A stretch of DNA of 56,508 nt from a virus. A program made the position numbers and the translations under genes. The stretch's first letter is position 1; every line of letters starts with the position of its first letter. The DNA lies in the IMG/VR virus record IMGVR_UViG_3300042402_005492, positions 1 to 56,508 of that record, one strand, 5' to 3'. The notes below the pieces were generated by a model, which was not told the DNA's origin, searched no databases, and worked only from the letters and a program-made list of their open reading frames with translations. This document shows positions 46,953 through 53,605 of this stretch, piece by piece.

Positions 46953-47561
46953 ATGAAAAAAACGGTGTTTCTTTTAGGATTTCTATTCATTTCTTTAAGT
47001 GGATTTGCTCAACTTCCTGATGTAAAGGTTAAGAACGAAGTGTTCGAAGTACTTTACTCACAATCGTTGGAGCAACCCATTTGGATTAAATACCGTTCGA
47101 TAAACCGTCCTACTAATGTGAATAGGGGACACATGAATTTTTACAAAGAGAAGGATATACACACTTCGGATGATTTAGATTATAAAGCGAATGTATACGA
47201 TAAAGGACATGGAGCACCTGCGGCAACATTTTCTGATAATGAAGTAAACCTAAAACAAACATTTTCATACCTAAACTCAATAATGCAGGACCAGTACCTT
47301 AATAGAGGTGAGTGGAGATTGTTAGAAGAGCAAGAAAGAAAATGGGATGATATCGAACCATTGACTGTAGTAATAAAAACATTTTATGATAACCCAGTAC
47401 TTAGAGTACCAACTGGAGCGGCAATTCCATCTTATATAGAAAAACATATCTACTTTGAAAAGAGTAAAAGGTGGGAATGTTTTGTATTCCTAAATGAAAG
47501 ACCTAAGTATAAGTGGAGTGAGTTGGGAAAACTTTGTAAGGATGTAGAACACAAATTTTAA
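46953..47561 (+). CDS. Secreted DNA/RNA non-specific endonuclease (NUC family)
   Basis: A 202-residue protein. Residues 1-20 (MKKTVFLLGFLFISLSGFAQ) are a typical Bacteroidota-like signal peptide with cleavage expected after FA. The active-site motif is YDKGHGAPA (D83-K-G-H86), matching the usual DRGH, followed by TFSYLNSIMQD and N117-R-G-E-W121, which supply the metal-binding Asn. The rest, with LEEQERKW, fits the beta-beta-alpha metal nuclease fold. Export to the periplasm is predicted. It could degrade DNA outside the cytoplasm, such as that of superinfecting phage or lysed cells; this is inference. An inverted repeat and a late-type element precede it. Confidence 0.8.
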   Translation: MKKTVFLLGFLFISLSGFAQLPDVKVKNEVFEVLYSQSLEQPIWIKYRSINRPTNVNRGHMNFYKEKDIHTSDDLDYKANVYDKGHGAPAATFSDNEVNLKQTFSYLNSIMQDQYLNRGEWRLLEEQERKWDDIEPLTVVIKTFYDNPVLRVPTGAAIPSYIEKHIYFEKSKRWECFVFLNERPKYKWSELGKLCKDVEHKF

Positions 47562-47566
47562 TAAAT

Positions 47567-49366
47567 ATGACTTTAACTGAATTAATAAAAGAAATACTTT
47601 CTGAGTGGGGATGTAGAGTAGATGATGGGATGCCAAATCCTAAAAATCCACAACACATTGGAGAATTGGTGGAAGTATTAGAGGTTATGGGGTTATCCTC
47701 CATTAAAAACGAATTGATTGCAAATATTTTAGAAGGGGATGATTTTAAAAATCCTGCTCTAAATAAAGTAATCAGTTATAAAAGTGTAAATGGTGAAGAT
47801 GCGGAAGGTAAAGTTGGAAACCTACTAAGAAGACCTTCAGAAGAAGATGCTCACAAACAAGCAGTAGCTGCGTTAGGTGGTGAAGGGAGTGATAACTATA
47901 AAAAAGCAATGAAAGATTTGGGTGGAGAAGGTCAACCTGAAAAGAAAGCTGAGAAAGAAAAGGAAGGAGATGGTGAAGGTGGTGGAGAAAAGGGGGAACC
48001 TCAAACTGGTAATGCTTTAGATCCTAGTACTCCAGCTGGAAAGAAATTTACTGATCAATTATCACCAACCGATCCTGAATACACCGGACCAGATAAAAGT
48101 GAAGACTCTGTTGAGGGAGATAAAACGGCTGATAAAGGAGAAACTAAACAATTATCAGCAGCAACTATAAAAAGTAAACAAAAACAATTAGAGGATGCTA
48201 GAAGGAGAATGGACTCCGGAAATCATAACGATGATACTAAACAGGCGTTTAAGGTGTTTGATGAGAGTATGAACAAATTATTAAATGCTAAAACTGATGA
48301 AGAACGAGTAGAAGCTTTAAGAGTTTTATCAGATAACGGATTTTTAAAAAGAAATGCGAATGGTAAAAAACTTTACATAGATAACTTACCACTTCCAAGT
48401 AAACAAATAACTGGCGATAGTGGTGATGCGTTTGGTTCAATGATAAATAAGTTGGCGGAGGATAACGAAATAGATATTCCATTAAGAGATGAGTCATCCG
48501 ATAGAGCTCTTGCTGATGTGAGTGGTAAGCATAATGAAGCTGGTGTTGCGTATTTGTTAGACCCATCTGAAAAGAACAAAAATGAGTATGATAACTACAA
48601 AGACCAGTATGAAAGTTATGGTGGTGATGAAGAAGCAGCCCACAAACAAAATGAAGCAGCTGTTCAGGCGATAAACGAAGAAATAGGAAGAAGTTTTCCT
48701 GGAGGAAAAGTAAAATCCGCAACTCAAGTAGGTGGTATAGGACCTGAAAAATTAAAAAAATTAGGTATAGATCCTAAAAAAGACCCTACCGATGTTTTGA
48801 TTGAAATTGAAATGCCAGATGGTACTACTAAGTATATGAAAGTTAGTATGAAGGTATATGCAGATCCAAGTAGTATTACTATGAAAAATTCTGGAATGGG
48901 TGATGCTGGCTCTCATTATTTGGGAAGTCCTGAAATTGATAGTCAATTAAAAGCCCTTAGAGAAAAACATAATTATTTAGAACCTGGAATATCACCCGAA
49001 GAAGTAAATACCCGAAAAAGAGCATTTAAAGAAGCGTATTTAACACTATTTTCCGAAAAAATGGTAGAACTTTCAAGCACACCTGAAGGACAAGAAAAAC
49101 TTATGGAAATGTGGAAAGAAGTTCATGGATGTGGAAATGATGTTTATACTTCTGTGACAAATAAGACAACAGGTGAAACAAAAGTACATAAACCGGAACA
49201 CTATTGTGAGCCAGAAATACCATTTAAAGTTGAATATGATGGTGTGAAGGTAGTAATTCGAATGGGTGGTGAAAATGATAGCTCTTTCTTAGAGATAGTA
49301 TGTAAAACTGAGTCAGGCGGTTCTCCAAAAATTTTATTTAATCACAAAAAGAGTAAAAAGAAGTAA
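47567..49366 (+). CDS. Large unknown protein with a possible nuclease-like core
   Basis: A 599-residue protein. The N-terminal ~90 residues are helical (TLTELIKEILSEWGC) with KVGNLLRRPSEEDAHKQAVA. Residues ~115-225 are highly charged and disordered. Residues ~405-440 read D-P-T-D-V-L-I-E-I-E...Y-M-K-V-S-M-K, a D-x(n)-S-x-K layout that recalls PD-(D/E)xK-type cores but is not decisive. The C-terminus has Cys-Gly-Cys-like and His/Cys features (VHGCGNDV, HYCEPEI). No signal peptide. Similar proteins with the N-terminal motif occur in related phages, often as virion proteins. Function not assigned. Confidence 0.4.
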   Translation: MTLTELIKEILSEWGCRVDDGMPNPKNPQHIGELVEVLEVMGLSSIKNELIANILEGDDFKNPALNKVISYKSVNGEDAEGKVGNLLRRPSEEDAHKQAVAALGGEGSDNYKKAMKDLGGEGQPEKKAEKEKEGDGEGGGEKGEPQTGNALDPSTPAGKKFTDQLSPTDPEYTGPDKSEDSVEGDKTADKGETKQLSAATIKSKQKQLEDARRRMDSGNHNDDTKQAFKVFDESMNKLLNAKTDEERVEALRVLSDNGFLKRNANGKKLYIDNLPLPSKQITGDSGDAFGSMINKLAEDNEIDIPLRDESSDRALADVSGKHNEAGVAYLLDPSEKNKNEYDNYKDQYESYGGDEEAAHKQNEAAVQAINEEIGRSFPGGKVKSATQVGGIGPEKLKKLGIDPKKDPTDVLIEIEMPDGTTKYMKVSMKVYADPSSITMKNSGMGDAGSHYLGSPEIDSQLKALREKHNYLEPGISPEEVNTRKRAFKEAYLTLFSEKMVELSSTPEGQEKLMEMWKEVHGCGNDVYTSVTNKTTGETKVHKPEHYCEPEIPFKVEYDGVKVVIRMGGENDSSFLEIVCKTESGGSPKILFNHKKSKKK

Positions 49367-49389
49367 TTAATACCTTTCATTTCGTTTTT

Positions 49390-49399
49390 TATATTTATA
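49390..49399 (+). promoter_or_regulatory. Candidate late promoter element TATATTTATA
   Basis: A perfect match 25 nt before the ATG at 49425. It would drive the unknown gene and the endolysin. Confidence 0.5.
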
Positions 49400-49424
49400 G
49401 TGGAAAACAAATATAAAGAGTGAT

Positions 49425-49826
49425 ATGAATACACAGTTACTATGTACTTTCACTACAAAAGGTGAAATGGAGTCTACATTACATACGATTAGAGAAAAAT
49501 ACACTATAGTTTATAACTATATATACATACTACAAAACAAGTCCAATTTAGATGAATTATTTGTGACCTATAACATAGATACAAATAATCAACCTGATAA
49601 ACCACTAAATGGTACTATATTAATCCACAGAAAGAAGGAAAGTAATACATTATATACCATTAATGCGTTAAATGAATTAATCAAAGAAGAAAACGGAGGA
49701 AAATTAGATAAATCCTTTGTTTTAGATTGGGATAAGTTCAAAAACTCAATTATCTTAACAAATGTTAGTGGAACAAAAAGGATACAGACTAGAGTATATG
49801 AAGTAATATCTTTTAGTGAAAATTAA
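49425..49826 (+). CDS. Unknown protein upstream of endolysin
   Basis: A 133-residue protein with no recognised motif. It has an N-terminal strand-helix-strand layout (LLCTFTTKGEMESTLHTIRE, then YTIVYNYIYIL) and a charged C-terminal half with LNELIKEE and FVLDWDKFKNSIILTN. No signal peptide or membrane segment. It shares a late element with the endolysin 35 nt downstream, so it may belong to late gene expression or lysis timing, but this is only positional. Confidence 0.5.
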   Translation: MNTQLLCTFTTKGEMESTLHTIREKYTIVYNYIYILQNKSNLDELFVTYNIDTNNQPDKPLNGTILIHRKKESNTLYTINALNELIKEENGGKLDKSFVLDWDKFKNSIILTNVSGTKRIQTRVYEVISFSEN

Positions 49827-49861
49827 ATCGGTTACGGATAAACAAAAAACGAAAAATTGAT

Positions 49862-50695
49862 ATGCTACTTAAAAAAGGTGATAACAACGAAAATGTTAAG
49901 TTAATGCAACAAAAGCTGGGTATTGAACCAGCGGTAACTAATTTTGGACCTAAGACTGAAGAAGCAGTAAAGGCATTCCAAGCAAAAAATGGTCTTCCTG
50001 CTGATGGTGTTGTAGGACCGGCAACTTGGGCAAAGATTATGGGACAGGAAGCACCTAAAGCACAACCATCTGCTCCAATAGTACCAGTAGCGGGATTGAA
50101 ATTGGATAAACTAAAAGGACATATTCCTGATGCGGTAATCCAAATGATACCTGATACGGCTGCTAAGTTCCAAATCAACACTCCATTAAGATTGGCACAC
50201 TTCTTAGCACAATGTGGACACGAAAGTGGTGGATTTAAGGCAACACAAGAAAATCTAAACTATTCTGCTAAAGGATTAAATGGTATCTTCAAAAAGTATT
50301 TCCCAACTGAAGCAGCAGCAACTCCTTATGCAAGACAACCACAAAAGATTGCAAACAAAGTGTACGCAAATCGTATGAGTAATGGTGATGAAGCGAGTGG
50401 TGATGGGTATAAGTTTAGAGGTAGAGGATATATCCAATTGACTGGTAGAGCAAACTATACTTTGTTTGGAAAAGCAATCGGTGAAGATGTAACTGGAAAT
50501 CCAGATGTAGTAAGTGGTAAGTACGCATTACTTTCAGCAGCTTGGTTCTGGTCAAACAACGGATTGAATAAATTAGCAGATGGTGGTTCAACTGATACTG
50601 TAGTAACAACTATTACTAAAAGAGTAAATGGTGGAACTATTGGATTAGCTGACCGTATCAAACACTTTAAGGAGTATTACCATCTATTAGCCTAA
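49862..50695 (+). CDS. Endolysin: peptidoglycan-binding domain plus GH19
   Basis: A 277-residue protein. Residues 1-60 form a peptidoglycan-binding domain (LKKGDNNENVKLMQQKLGIE, FGPKTEEAVKAFQ). After a Pro/Ala linker, residues ~85-275 form a GH19 lysozyme/chitinase-like domain with AQCGHESGGF (catalytic Glu121 proposed) and YKFRGRGYIQLTGRANY. It cuts cell-wall glycan at the end of infection. There is no signal peptide, so a holin is needed to release it. The next gene encodes a one- or two-helix membrane protein that could contribute. Confidence 0.9.
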   Translation: MLLKKGDNNENVKLMQQKLGIEPAVTNFGPKTEEAVKAFQAKNGLPADGVVGPATWAKIMGQEAPKAQPSAPIVPVAGLKLDKLKGHIPDAVIQMIPDTAAKFQINTPLRLAHFLAQCGHESGGFKATQENLNYSAKGLNGIFKKYFPTEAAATPYARQPQKIANKVYANRMSNGDEASGDGYKFRGRGYIQLTGRANYTLFGKAIGEDVTGNPDVVSGKYALLSAAWFWSNNGLNKLADGGSTDTVVTTITKRVNGGTIGLADRIKHFKEYYHLLA

Positions 50696-50706
50696 GATAT
50701 ATTAGT

Positions 50707-50898
50707 ATGAAAAAGTTTTATAGAAGTGTTAGTGATAAAAAAATATTTGGAGTTTGTTCTGGATTAGCAAGATACACCAACACCGATGTTATTTTATGGA
50801 GATTGGGATTTGTGGCTGGATTATTTACACCACTACCTGTTATCATATTTTACTTTATAACCACTATTGTATCTGAGGGGATAGAATTTACAGATTAA
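50707..50898 (+). CDS. PspC-domain small membrane protein
   Basis: A 63-residue protein of the PspC type: KKFYRSVSDKKIFGVCSGLA, then Y-x-x-x-D-x-x-LWRLGFV and a hydrophobic stretch FVAGLFTPLPVIIFYFITTI. In bacteria PspC proteins sense or transmit envelope stress and pair with other Psp proteins. The phage copy has only the PspC core. It starts 11 nt after the endolysin stop, so it is probably co-transcribed, and ends before a terminator. It may act as a lysis regulator or as a way to manage host membrane damage; neither is proven. Confidence 0.8.
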   Translation: MKKFYRSVSDKKIFGVCSGLARYTNTDVILWRLGFVAGLFTPLPVIIFYFITTIVSEGIEFTD

Positions 50899-50923
50899 AA
50901 AAAAATAATTAAAAATAATTTAG

Positions 50924-50952
50924 AAAAGACTTGGAAATCCCAAGTCTTTTTT
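50924..50952 (+). terminator. Terminator fused to promoter, cassette 1
   Basis: AAAAGACTTGG pairs with CCAAGTCTTTT over 11 bp with a 5-nt loop, then TT. The 5' arm contains the TTG used as the -33 box of the downstream promoter. Confidence 0.85.
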
Positions 50953-50961
50953 GTATGTTTA
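50931..50961 (+). promoter_or_regulatory. Bacteroidota-type promoter, cassette 1
   Basis: TTG at 50931, exactly 20 nt, then TATGTTTA at 50954 (last base A instead of G). The -33 box lies in the terminator stem. A leader with AGAGTTCAACCCCTAAA (50972-50988) follows. Confidence 0.7.
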
Positions 50962-50971
50962 TACTGTGATA

Positions 50972-50988
50972 AGAGTTCAACCCCTAAA
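50972..50988 (+). promoter_or_regulatory. Conserved 5' leader element ACCCCTAAA, copy 1
   Basis: AGAGTTCAACCCCTAAA lies about 10 nt before the ATG at 50999. Closely matching copies occur in the other cassette leaders and a shorter core before 51882. It may be a translation signal or binding site. Confidence 0.5.
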
Positions 50989-50998
50989 CCCCTCAAAT

Positions 50999-51262
50999 AT
51001 GAACACAGTAAGATTTAACCGCCACGAATTATTCACCGCTGAATGGATGGATTACCACACCATCACCCTCCGAATGGTAGAAGATTTCCACCTCAATCAA
51101 AACGAAAGTTGGTACACCCCCCTATATAATATGTTATGTGGTGTGTGGGATGGATACCTTTACACCGAAATGTTGGAAACGGGTAAGCAAATGGGATTAC
51201 CTACCTACATTCTTCAACGAATTGCAAACACAATTCAATTTATTGGAACTAGCGCAAAATAA
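50999..51262 (+). CDS. Small accessory protein, cassette 1 (87 aa)
   Basis: An 87-residue protein; the start is set at the ATG at 50999 because the in-frame upstream codons overlap the promoter and lie before the expected transcript start. It is rich in Trp and Tyr: FNRHELFTAEWMDYHTITLR, then WYTPLYNMLCGVWDGYLYTE. No family was recognised. It forms a unit of its own between two terminator-promoter cassettes, as expected for an early or middle host-takeover gene. Confidence 0.55.
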   Translation: MNTVRFNRHELFTAEWMDYHTITLRMVEDFHLNQNESWYTPLYNMLCGVWDGYLYTEMLETGKQMGLPTYILQRIANTIQFIGTSAK

Positions 51263-51265
51263 TTA

Positions 51266-51296
51266 AAAAAAGACTTGGATATACGAAATCTTTTTT
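51266..51296 (+). terminator. Imperfect terminator-like hairpin, cassette 2
   Basis: AAAAAAGA and TCTTTTTT pair over 8 bp, with a mismatch and two more pairs inside and a 9-nt loop. Weaker than cassettes 1 and 3. The GACTTGG sequence that carries the TTG box is kept although its pairing partner is degraded. Confidence 0.5.
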
Positions 51297-51305
51297 GTAT
51301 GTTTG
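51275..51305 (+). promoter_or_regulatory. Bacteroidota-type promoter, cassette 2
   Basis: TTG at 51275, exactly 20 nt, then a perfect TATGTTTG at 51298. Promoter boxes are better conserved here than the hairpin, so the promoter seems to be under selection. Confidence 0.75.
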
Positions 51306-51314
51306 TAAAGTAAT

Positions 51315-51332
51315 GAGAGTTCAACCCCTAAA
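51315..51332 (+). promoter_or_regulatory. Conserved 5' leader element ACCCCTAAA, copy 2
   Basis: GAGAGTTCAACCCCTAAA, 13 nt before the ATG at 51346. Near-identical to copies 1 and 3. Confidence 0.5.
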
Positions 51333-51345
51333 TCCGTTAAATGTT

Positions 51346-51519
51346 ATGAGTTCTACTGAAAGAGTATCCAGATTTTTTGAGTTGCAGGAAATGATTAATT
51401 TCCAAATTGATTTGACTGGCGAGGCTAGTCTTGAAATGGCAGACGAATTAGAAGAGATTTCCAACTCTTTAAATTCAGATGAAATTGAATATATATTTGA
51501 AATGTTTTCTAATAACTAA
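51346..51519 (+). CDS. Small acidic accessory protein, cassette 2 (57 aa)
   Basis: A 57-residue, Glu-rich, mostly helical protein: STERVSRFFELQEMINFQID, then ASLEMADELEEISNSL. The start at 51346 is chosen because upstream in-frame codons fall inside the promoter and leader. The acidic helices suggest binding to a basic partner, but no family was recognised. A short leader with AACCCCCTTAG links it to the next gene. Confidence 0.5.
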   Translation: MSSTERVSRFFELQEMINFQIDLTGEASLEMADELEEISNSLNSDEIEYIFEMFSNN

Positions 51520-51530
51520 CCCCCTTAGAT

Positions 51531-51857
51531 ATGAATAAGTTAGAAGTAACCTCCGAATTGATTGGTAAATATATCAACCAAGTCCTTTATACTGATGTGA
51601 ATCCTGTTGGTAAAATCATCGGTATCAAAGGTAAAACAAAAGTTCTCATTCAGCCTATAATGGCCGGTCCCAATAAAGCTAAGATGGAATACATTCCTGG
51701 TGGATTTGCTGGACATTGTTACAACCAATCCGAACAAGAGTATGATTTTGTTGAGGTAGGTGAGCCATTCGAAGCTCCAATATCCAATTCATCCCTAAGA
51801 GGTAGAATGTGGAGAATAGGTGAAACACCGCGAAAGTATTATGATTACAACTTCTAA
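51531..51857 (+). CDS. Accessory protein of unknown function (108 aa)
   Basis: A 108-residue protein with a compact beta-rich look: VGKIIGIKGKTKVLIQPIMA, then a Gly/Pro turn and GFAGHCYNQSEQEYDFVEVG. The C-terminus is basic and aromatic (RMWRIGETPRKYYDYNF). No recognised family. It follows the 57-residue gene by 11 nt and is probably read from cassette 2. A small cytoplasmic regulator is possible. Confidence 0.5.
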   Translation: MNKLEVTSELIGKYINQVLYTDVNPVGKIIGIKGKTKVLIQPIMAGPNKAKMEYIPGGFAGHCYNQSEQEYDFVEVGEPFEAPISNSSLRGRMWRIGETPRKYYDYNF

Positions 51858-51864
51858 AATATAT

Positions 51865-51877
51865 AAAACCCCTAAAA
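51865..51877 (+). promoter_or_regulatory. ACCCCTAAA leader core before 51882
   Basis: AAAACCCCTAAAA lies 4 nt before the ATG at 51882 without an accompanying promoter, so the element seems linked to translation rather than transcription. Confidence 0.4.
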
Positions 51878-51881
51878 ACTT

Positions 51882-52133
51882 ATGGACATAGTAAATCAAT
51901 ATCAAAAAGCAGCAGAGGAATTTGCATTAGAATATGATGTAACCAATCCTCACATTATCCGAATTATTGCATCAGTAATGATGACAAGAGATGGTAAAGG
52001 ATTGCAAGGTGGGAGTTTCGTTCAATCGGTAGTAGATAACGATTTGTTCGGAGCAATCTCAAAAGCAGATAATGAGTGTTATAATCACTTAAAAGTAATA
52101 GTAGCAGCAAATCAGTATTCGTATCTAAACTAA
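51882..52133 (+). CDS. Accessory protein of unknown function (83 aa)
   Basis: An 83-residue helical protein: VNQYQKAAEEFALEYDV, then HIIRIIASVMMTRDGKGLQG and GGSFVQSVVDNDLFGAISKA. No known motif. The start is preceded by the ACCCCTAAA core. It is 6 nt from the next gene, part of the cassette 2 unit. Confidence 0.5.
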   Translation: MDIVNQYQKAAEEFALEYDVTNPHIIRIIASVMMTRDGKGLQGGSFVQSVVDNDLFGAISKADNECYNHLKVIVAANQYSYLN

Positions 52134-52139
52134 TAAAAA

Positions 52140-52322
52140 ATGAAAATGTTAAAAAAGTTCAGTATAAGTGAAATTCTTATCCTAGTAGTATGTGTAGTGT
52201 GTATTTTTGTAAGTGAATACATCTATTTGGTTCAAGGTGACCCATTTAAGGCAATCTTTATTGGATTGTGGCCTCCAACAATTTTGGGTTTGCTTAATTT
52301 TGTAAATATAAAACGAAGATAA
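52140..52322 (+). CDS. Two-helix membrane protein (60 aa)
   Basis: A 60-residue protein with two predicted membrane helices (ISEILILVVCVVCIFVSEYI and FKAIFIGLWPPTILGLLNFV) and a basic C-terminus (NIKRR). Size and layout resemble small phage membrane proteins such as holins or exclusion proteins. It starts 6 nt after the previous gene and is 1 nt from the next. Function is not assigned. Confidence 0.5.
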   Translation: MKMLKKFSISEILILVVCVVCIFVSEYIYLVQGDPFKAIFIGLWPPTILGLLNFVNIKRR

Positions 52323-52323
52323 A

Positions 52324-52695
52324 ATGGAAAATTTAGAGATTATAATTCTAACAACTATTGTATCCATATTATTTGTGGTTTTTTTCGTACTGATGTATAA
52401 AGAATTCTCAAAAATGGAAAAGGAAGAGTATACCTATAACCCTAATGTGAAACGATATGGTAGAGATGGTATTTACAATTTGTTGGAAAGATTATTTGAT
52501 GATGAAACGAAATCTAAATCTCAAAAGGCAAAATTGTTTAAGACAATCGATAGAACTATCGCAGATATGGAAAGTGATGGAATGTATTTTTCCGAAGATA
52601 TAAAGGAAAAGTTGGAAAAGGAAAGAGAAGAGTTGTTTTGCGAGTATAGTGGATTACCATCTCCCAAAGCATACGAAAGAGATGATCAACTATAA
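52324..52695 (+). CDS. Membrane-anchored charged protein (123 aa)
   Basis: A 123-residue protein with one N-terminal membrane helix (IIILTTIVSILFVVFFVLMY) followed by a charged cytoplasmic region rich in Lys and Glu. That region contains GRDGIYNLLERLFDDETKSK and EDIKEKLEKEREELFCEY. No family was recognised. The layout suggests an inner-membrane anchored scaffold; co-encoded with the two-helix protein, it may act at the membrane. Confidence 0.5.
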   Translation: MENLEIIILTTIVSILFVVFFVLMYKEFSKMEKEEYTYNPNVKRYGRDGIYNLLERLFDDETKSKSQKAKLFKTIDRTIADMESDGMYFSEDIKEKLEKEREELFCEYSGLPSPKAYERDDQL

Positions 52696-52707
52696 AACGG
52701 ATACCAA

Positions 52708-52938
52708 ATGGAATTTTTAACAGATATTGGAGTTGTGACATTAGAAACTGCTAAGCAGTTAAAAAGTGATGGATTTGATACTCCTACAAACTTTTACTTT
52801 GTGGACGAAAAATCAACTGAAAGTGATAGTGGTAAGTATTTACTACGGTGTGGAAAGGGTAGAGATAACCACAATCGAAAAGGTAGAGAGTTTTATTCAG
52901 CTCCATCTAGTGTAGAATTAGAAAGATGGAAAAAATAA
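52708..52938 (+). CDS. Small conserved protein, Bacteroidota-phage type (76 aa)
   Basis: A 76-residue protein: VTLETAKQLKSDGFDTPTNF, a short variable part, then FYSAPSSVELERWKK. The plan of an N-terminal A-x-x-LK-x-x-GF and a C-terminal SAP-x-x-x-E-x-x-W recurs in small proteins of Bacteroidota phages and mobile elements, whose function is unknown. It is the last gene before the third cassette. Confidence 0.55.
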   Translation: MEFLTDIGVVTLETAKQLKSDGFDTPTNFYFVDEKSTESDSGKYLLRCGKGRDNHNRKGREFYSAPSSVELERWKK

Positions 52939-52942
52939 AACA

Positions 52943-52972
52943 GAAAAGGCTTGTATTATTCAAGTCTTTTTC
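52943..52972 (+). terminator. Terminator fused to promoter, cassette 3
   Basis: AAAAGGCTTG pairs with CAAGTCTTTT over 10 bp with one G-U pair and a 7-nt loop, then T. The TTG of the next promoter lies in the 5' arm. Confidence 0.8.
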
Positions 52973-52981
52973 GTATGTTTG
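52951..52981 (+). promoter_or_regulatory. Bacteroidota-type promoter, cassette 3
   Basis: TTG at 52951, exactly 20 nt, then a perfect TATGTTTG at 52974. It would drive the nuclease-methyltransferase unit. Confidence 0.75.
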
Positions 52982-52990
52982 TAAGGTAGT

Positions 52991-53008
52991 GAGAGTTAAA
53001 CCCCTAAA
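52991..53008 (+). promoter_or_regulatory. Conserved 5' leader element ACCCCTAAA, copy 3
   Basis: GAGAGTTAAACCCCTAAA, 16 nt before the ATG at 53025. Confidence 0.5.
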
Positions 53009-53024
53009 ACGTTAAAACAAAAAT

Positions 53025-53597
53025 ATGAAAAATTTTAAAATCGAATACAATGTTAATAATGGTAAACAAATTGAATTAAGAACAATTGATTTATCTAAAG
53101 AGTTAAGTGTAGTTCAATTTGGTAAGCTTGGTTTTAAAAAAGTAGCTGATATGGTTTTAACCGATTCAAATAACATTGGATTGAAAATGATGTATAAAGA
53201 TTATATTTCAACAAAAGAATACAATGAACATTGTCATGGTGTTTATTTAATTGTTATCGATGGTAAAATTGTTAAAATCGGTGGAACTGAAACGGGTTTA
53301 GCAAAAAGATGGGGTTCTTACAATAATGGAACTGATAAAATTAGAAATGGCGCTGCGAACGGTTCTGTGACAAATTATTATGTTGCAACCGCACTTAAAG
53401 CCGCATTAAAAACTGGTCACTCAGTTGAATGGTATTATAAAAAAATGAATTACGAAACTAGAACTTTAAATTTATATGGTATAGAAATTACTGAAAATGT
53501 ATGTGTTGATGGAACATATAAGATGCATGAAAAAACACTATTGGAATTTTATAAAAATAAATCAAATAATTACCCAAAATTATCGGCTAATTCATAA
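53025..53597 (+). CDS. GIY-YIG-type nuclease, probable restriction endonuclease
   Basis: A 190-residue protein. GVY (72-74), VKIG (83-86), an Arg in LAKRWGSY (R95), Glu in MHEKTLLEFY (E169) and a late Asn (N189) follow the order of a GIY-YIG active site. The N-terminal ~60 residues lack known motifs. Small GIY-YIG enzymes include restriction enzymes such as Eco29kI-type and homing enzymes. Here the next two genes encode the halves of an adenine methyltransferase, so a restriction role is favoured. Gap to the next gene is 8 nt. The DNA is more AT-rich than its neighbours, which hints at transfer. Confidence 0.65.
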   Translation: MKNFKIEYNVNNGKQIELRTIDLSKELSVVQFGKLGFKKVADMVLTDSNNIGLKMMYKDYISTKEYNEHCHGVYLIVIDGKIVKIGGTETGLAKRWGSYNNGTDKIRNGAANGSVTNYYVATALKAALKTGHSVEWYYKKMNYETRTLNLYGIEITENVCVDGTYKMHEKTLLEFYKNKSNNYPKLSANS

Positions 53598-53605
53598 TTA
53601 TATAT

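Noticed and set aside
50951-50998. Upstream TTG start of the 51262-ending frame
   Set aside because: It lies over the promoter box and before the expected transcript start; ATG at 50999 is preferred.
51295-51345. Upstream start of the 51519-ending frame
   Set aside because: Same reason: it overlaps TATGTTTG and the conserved leader; ATG at 51346 is preferred.
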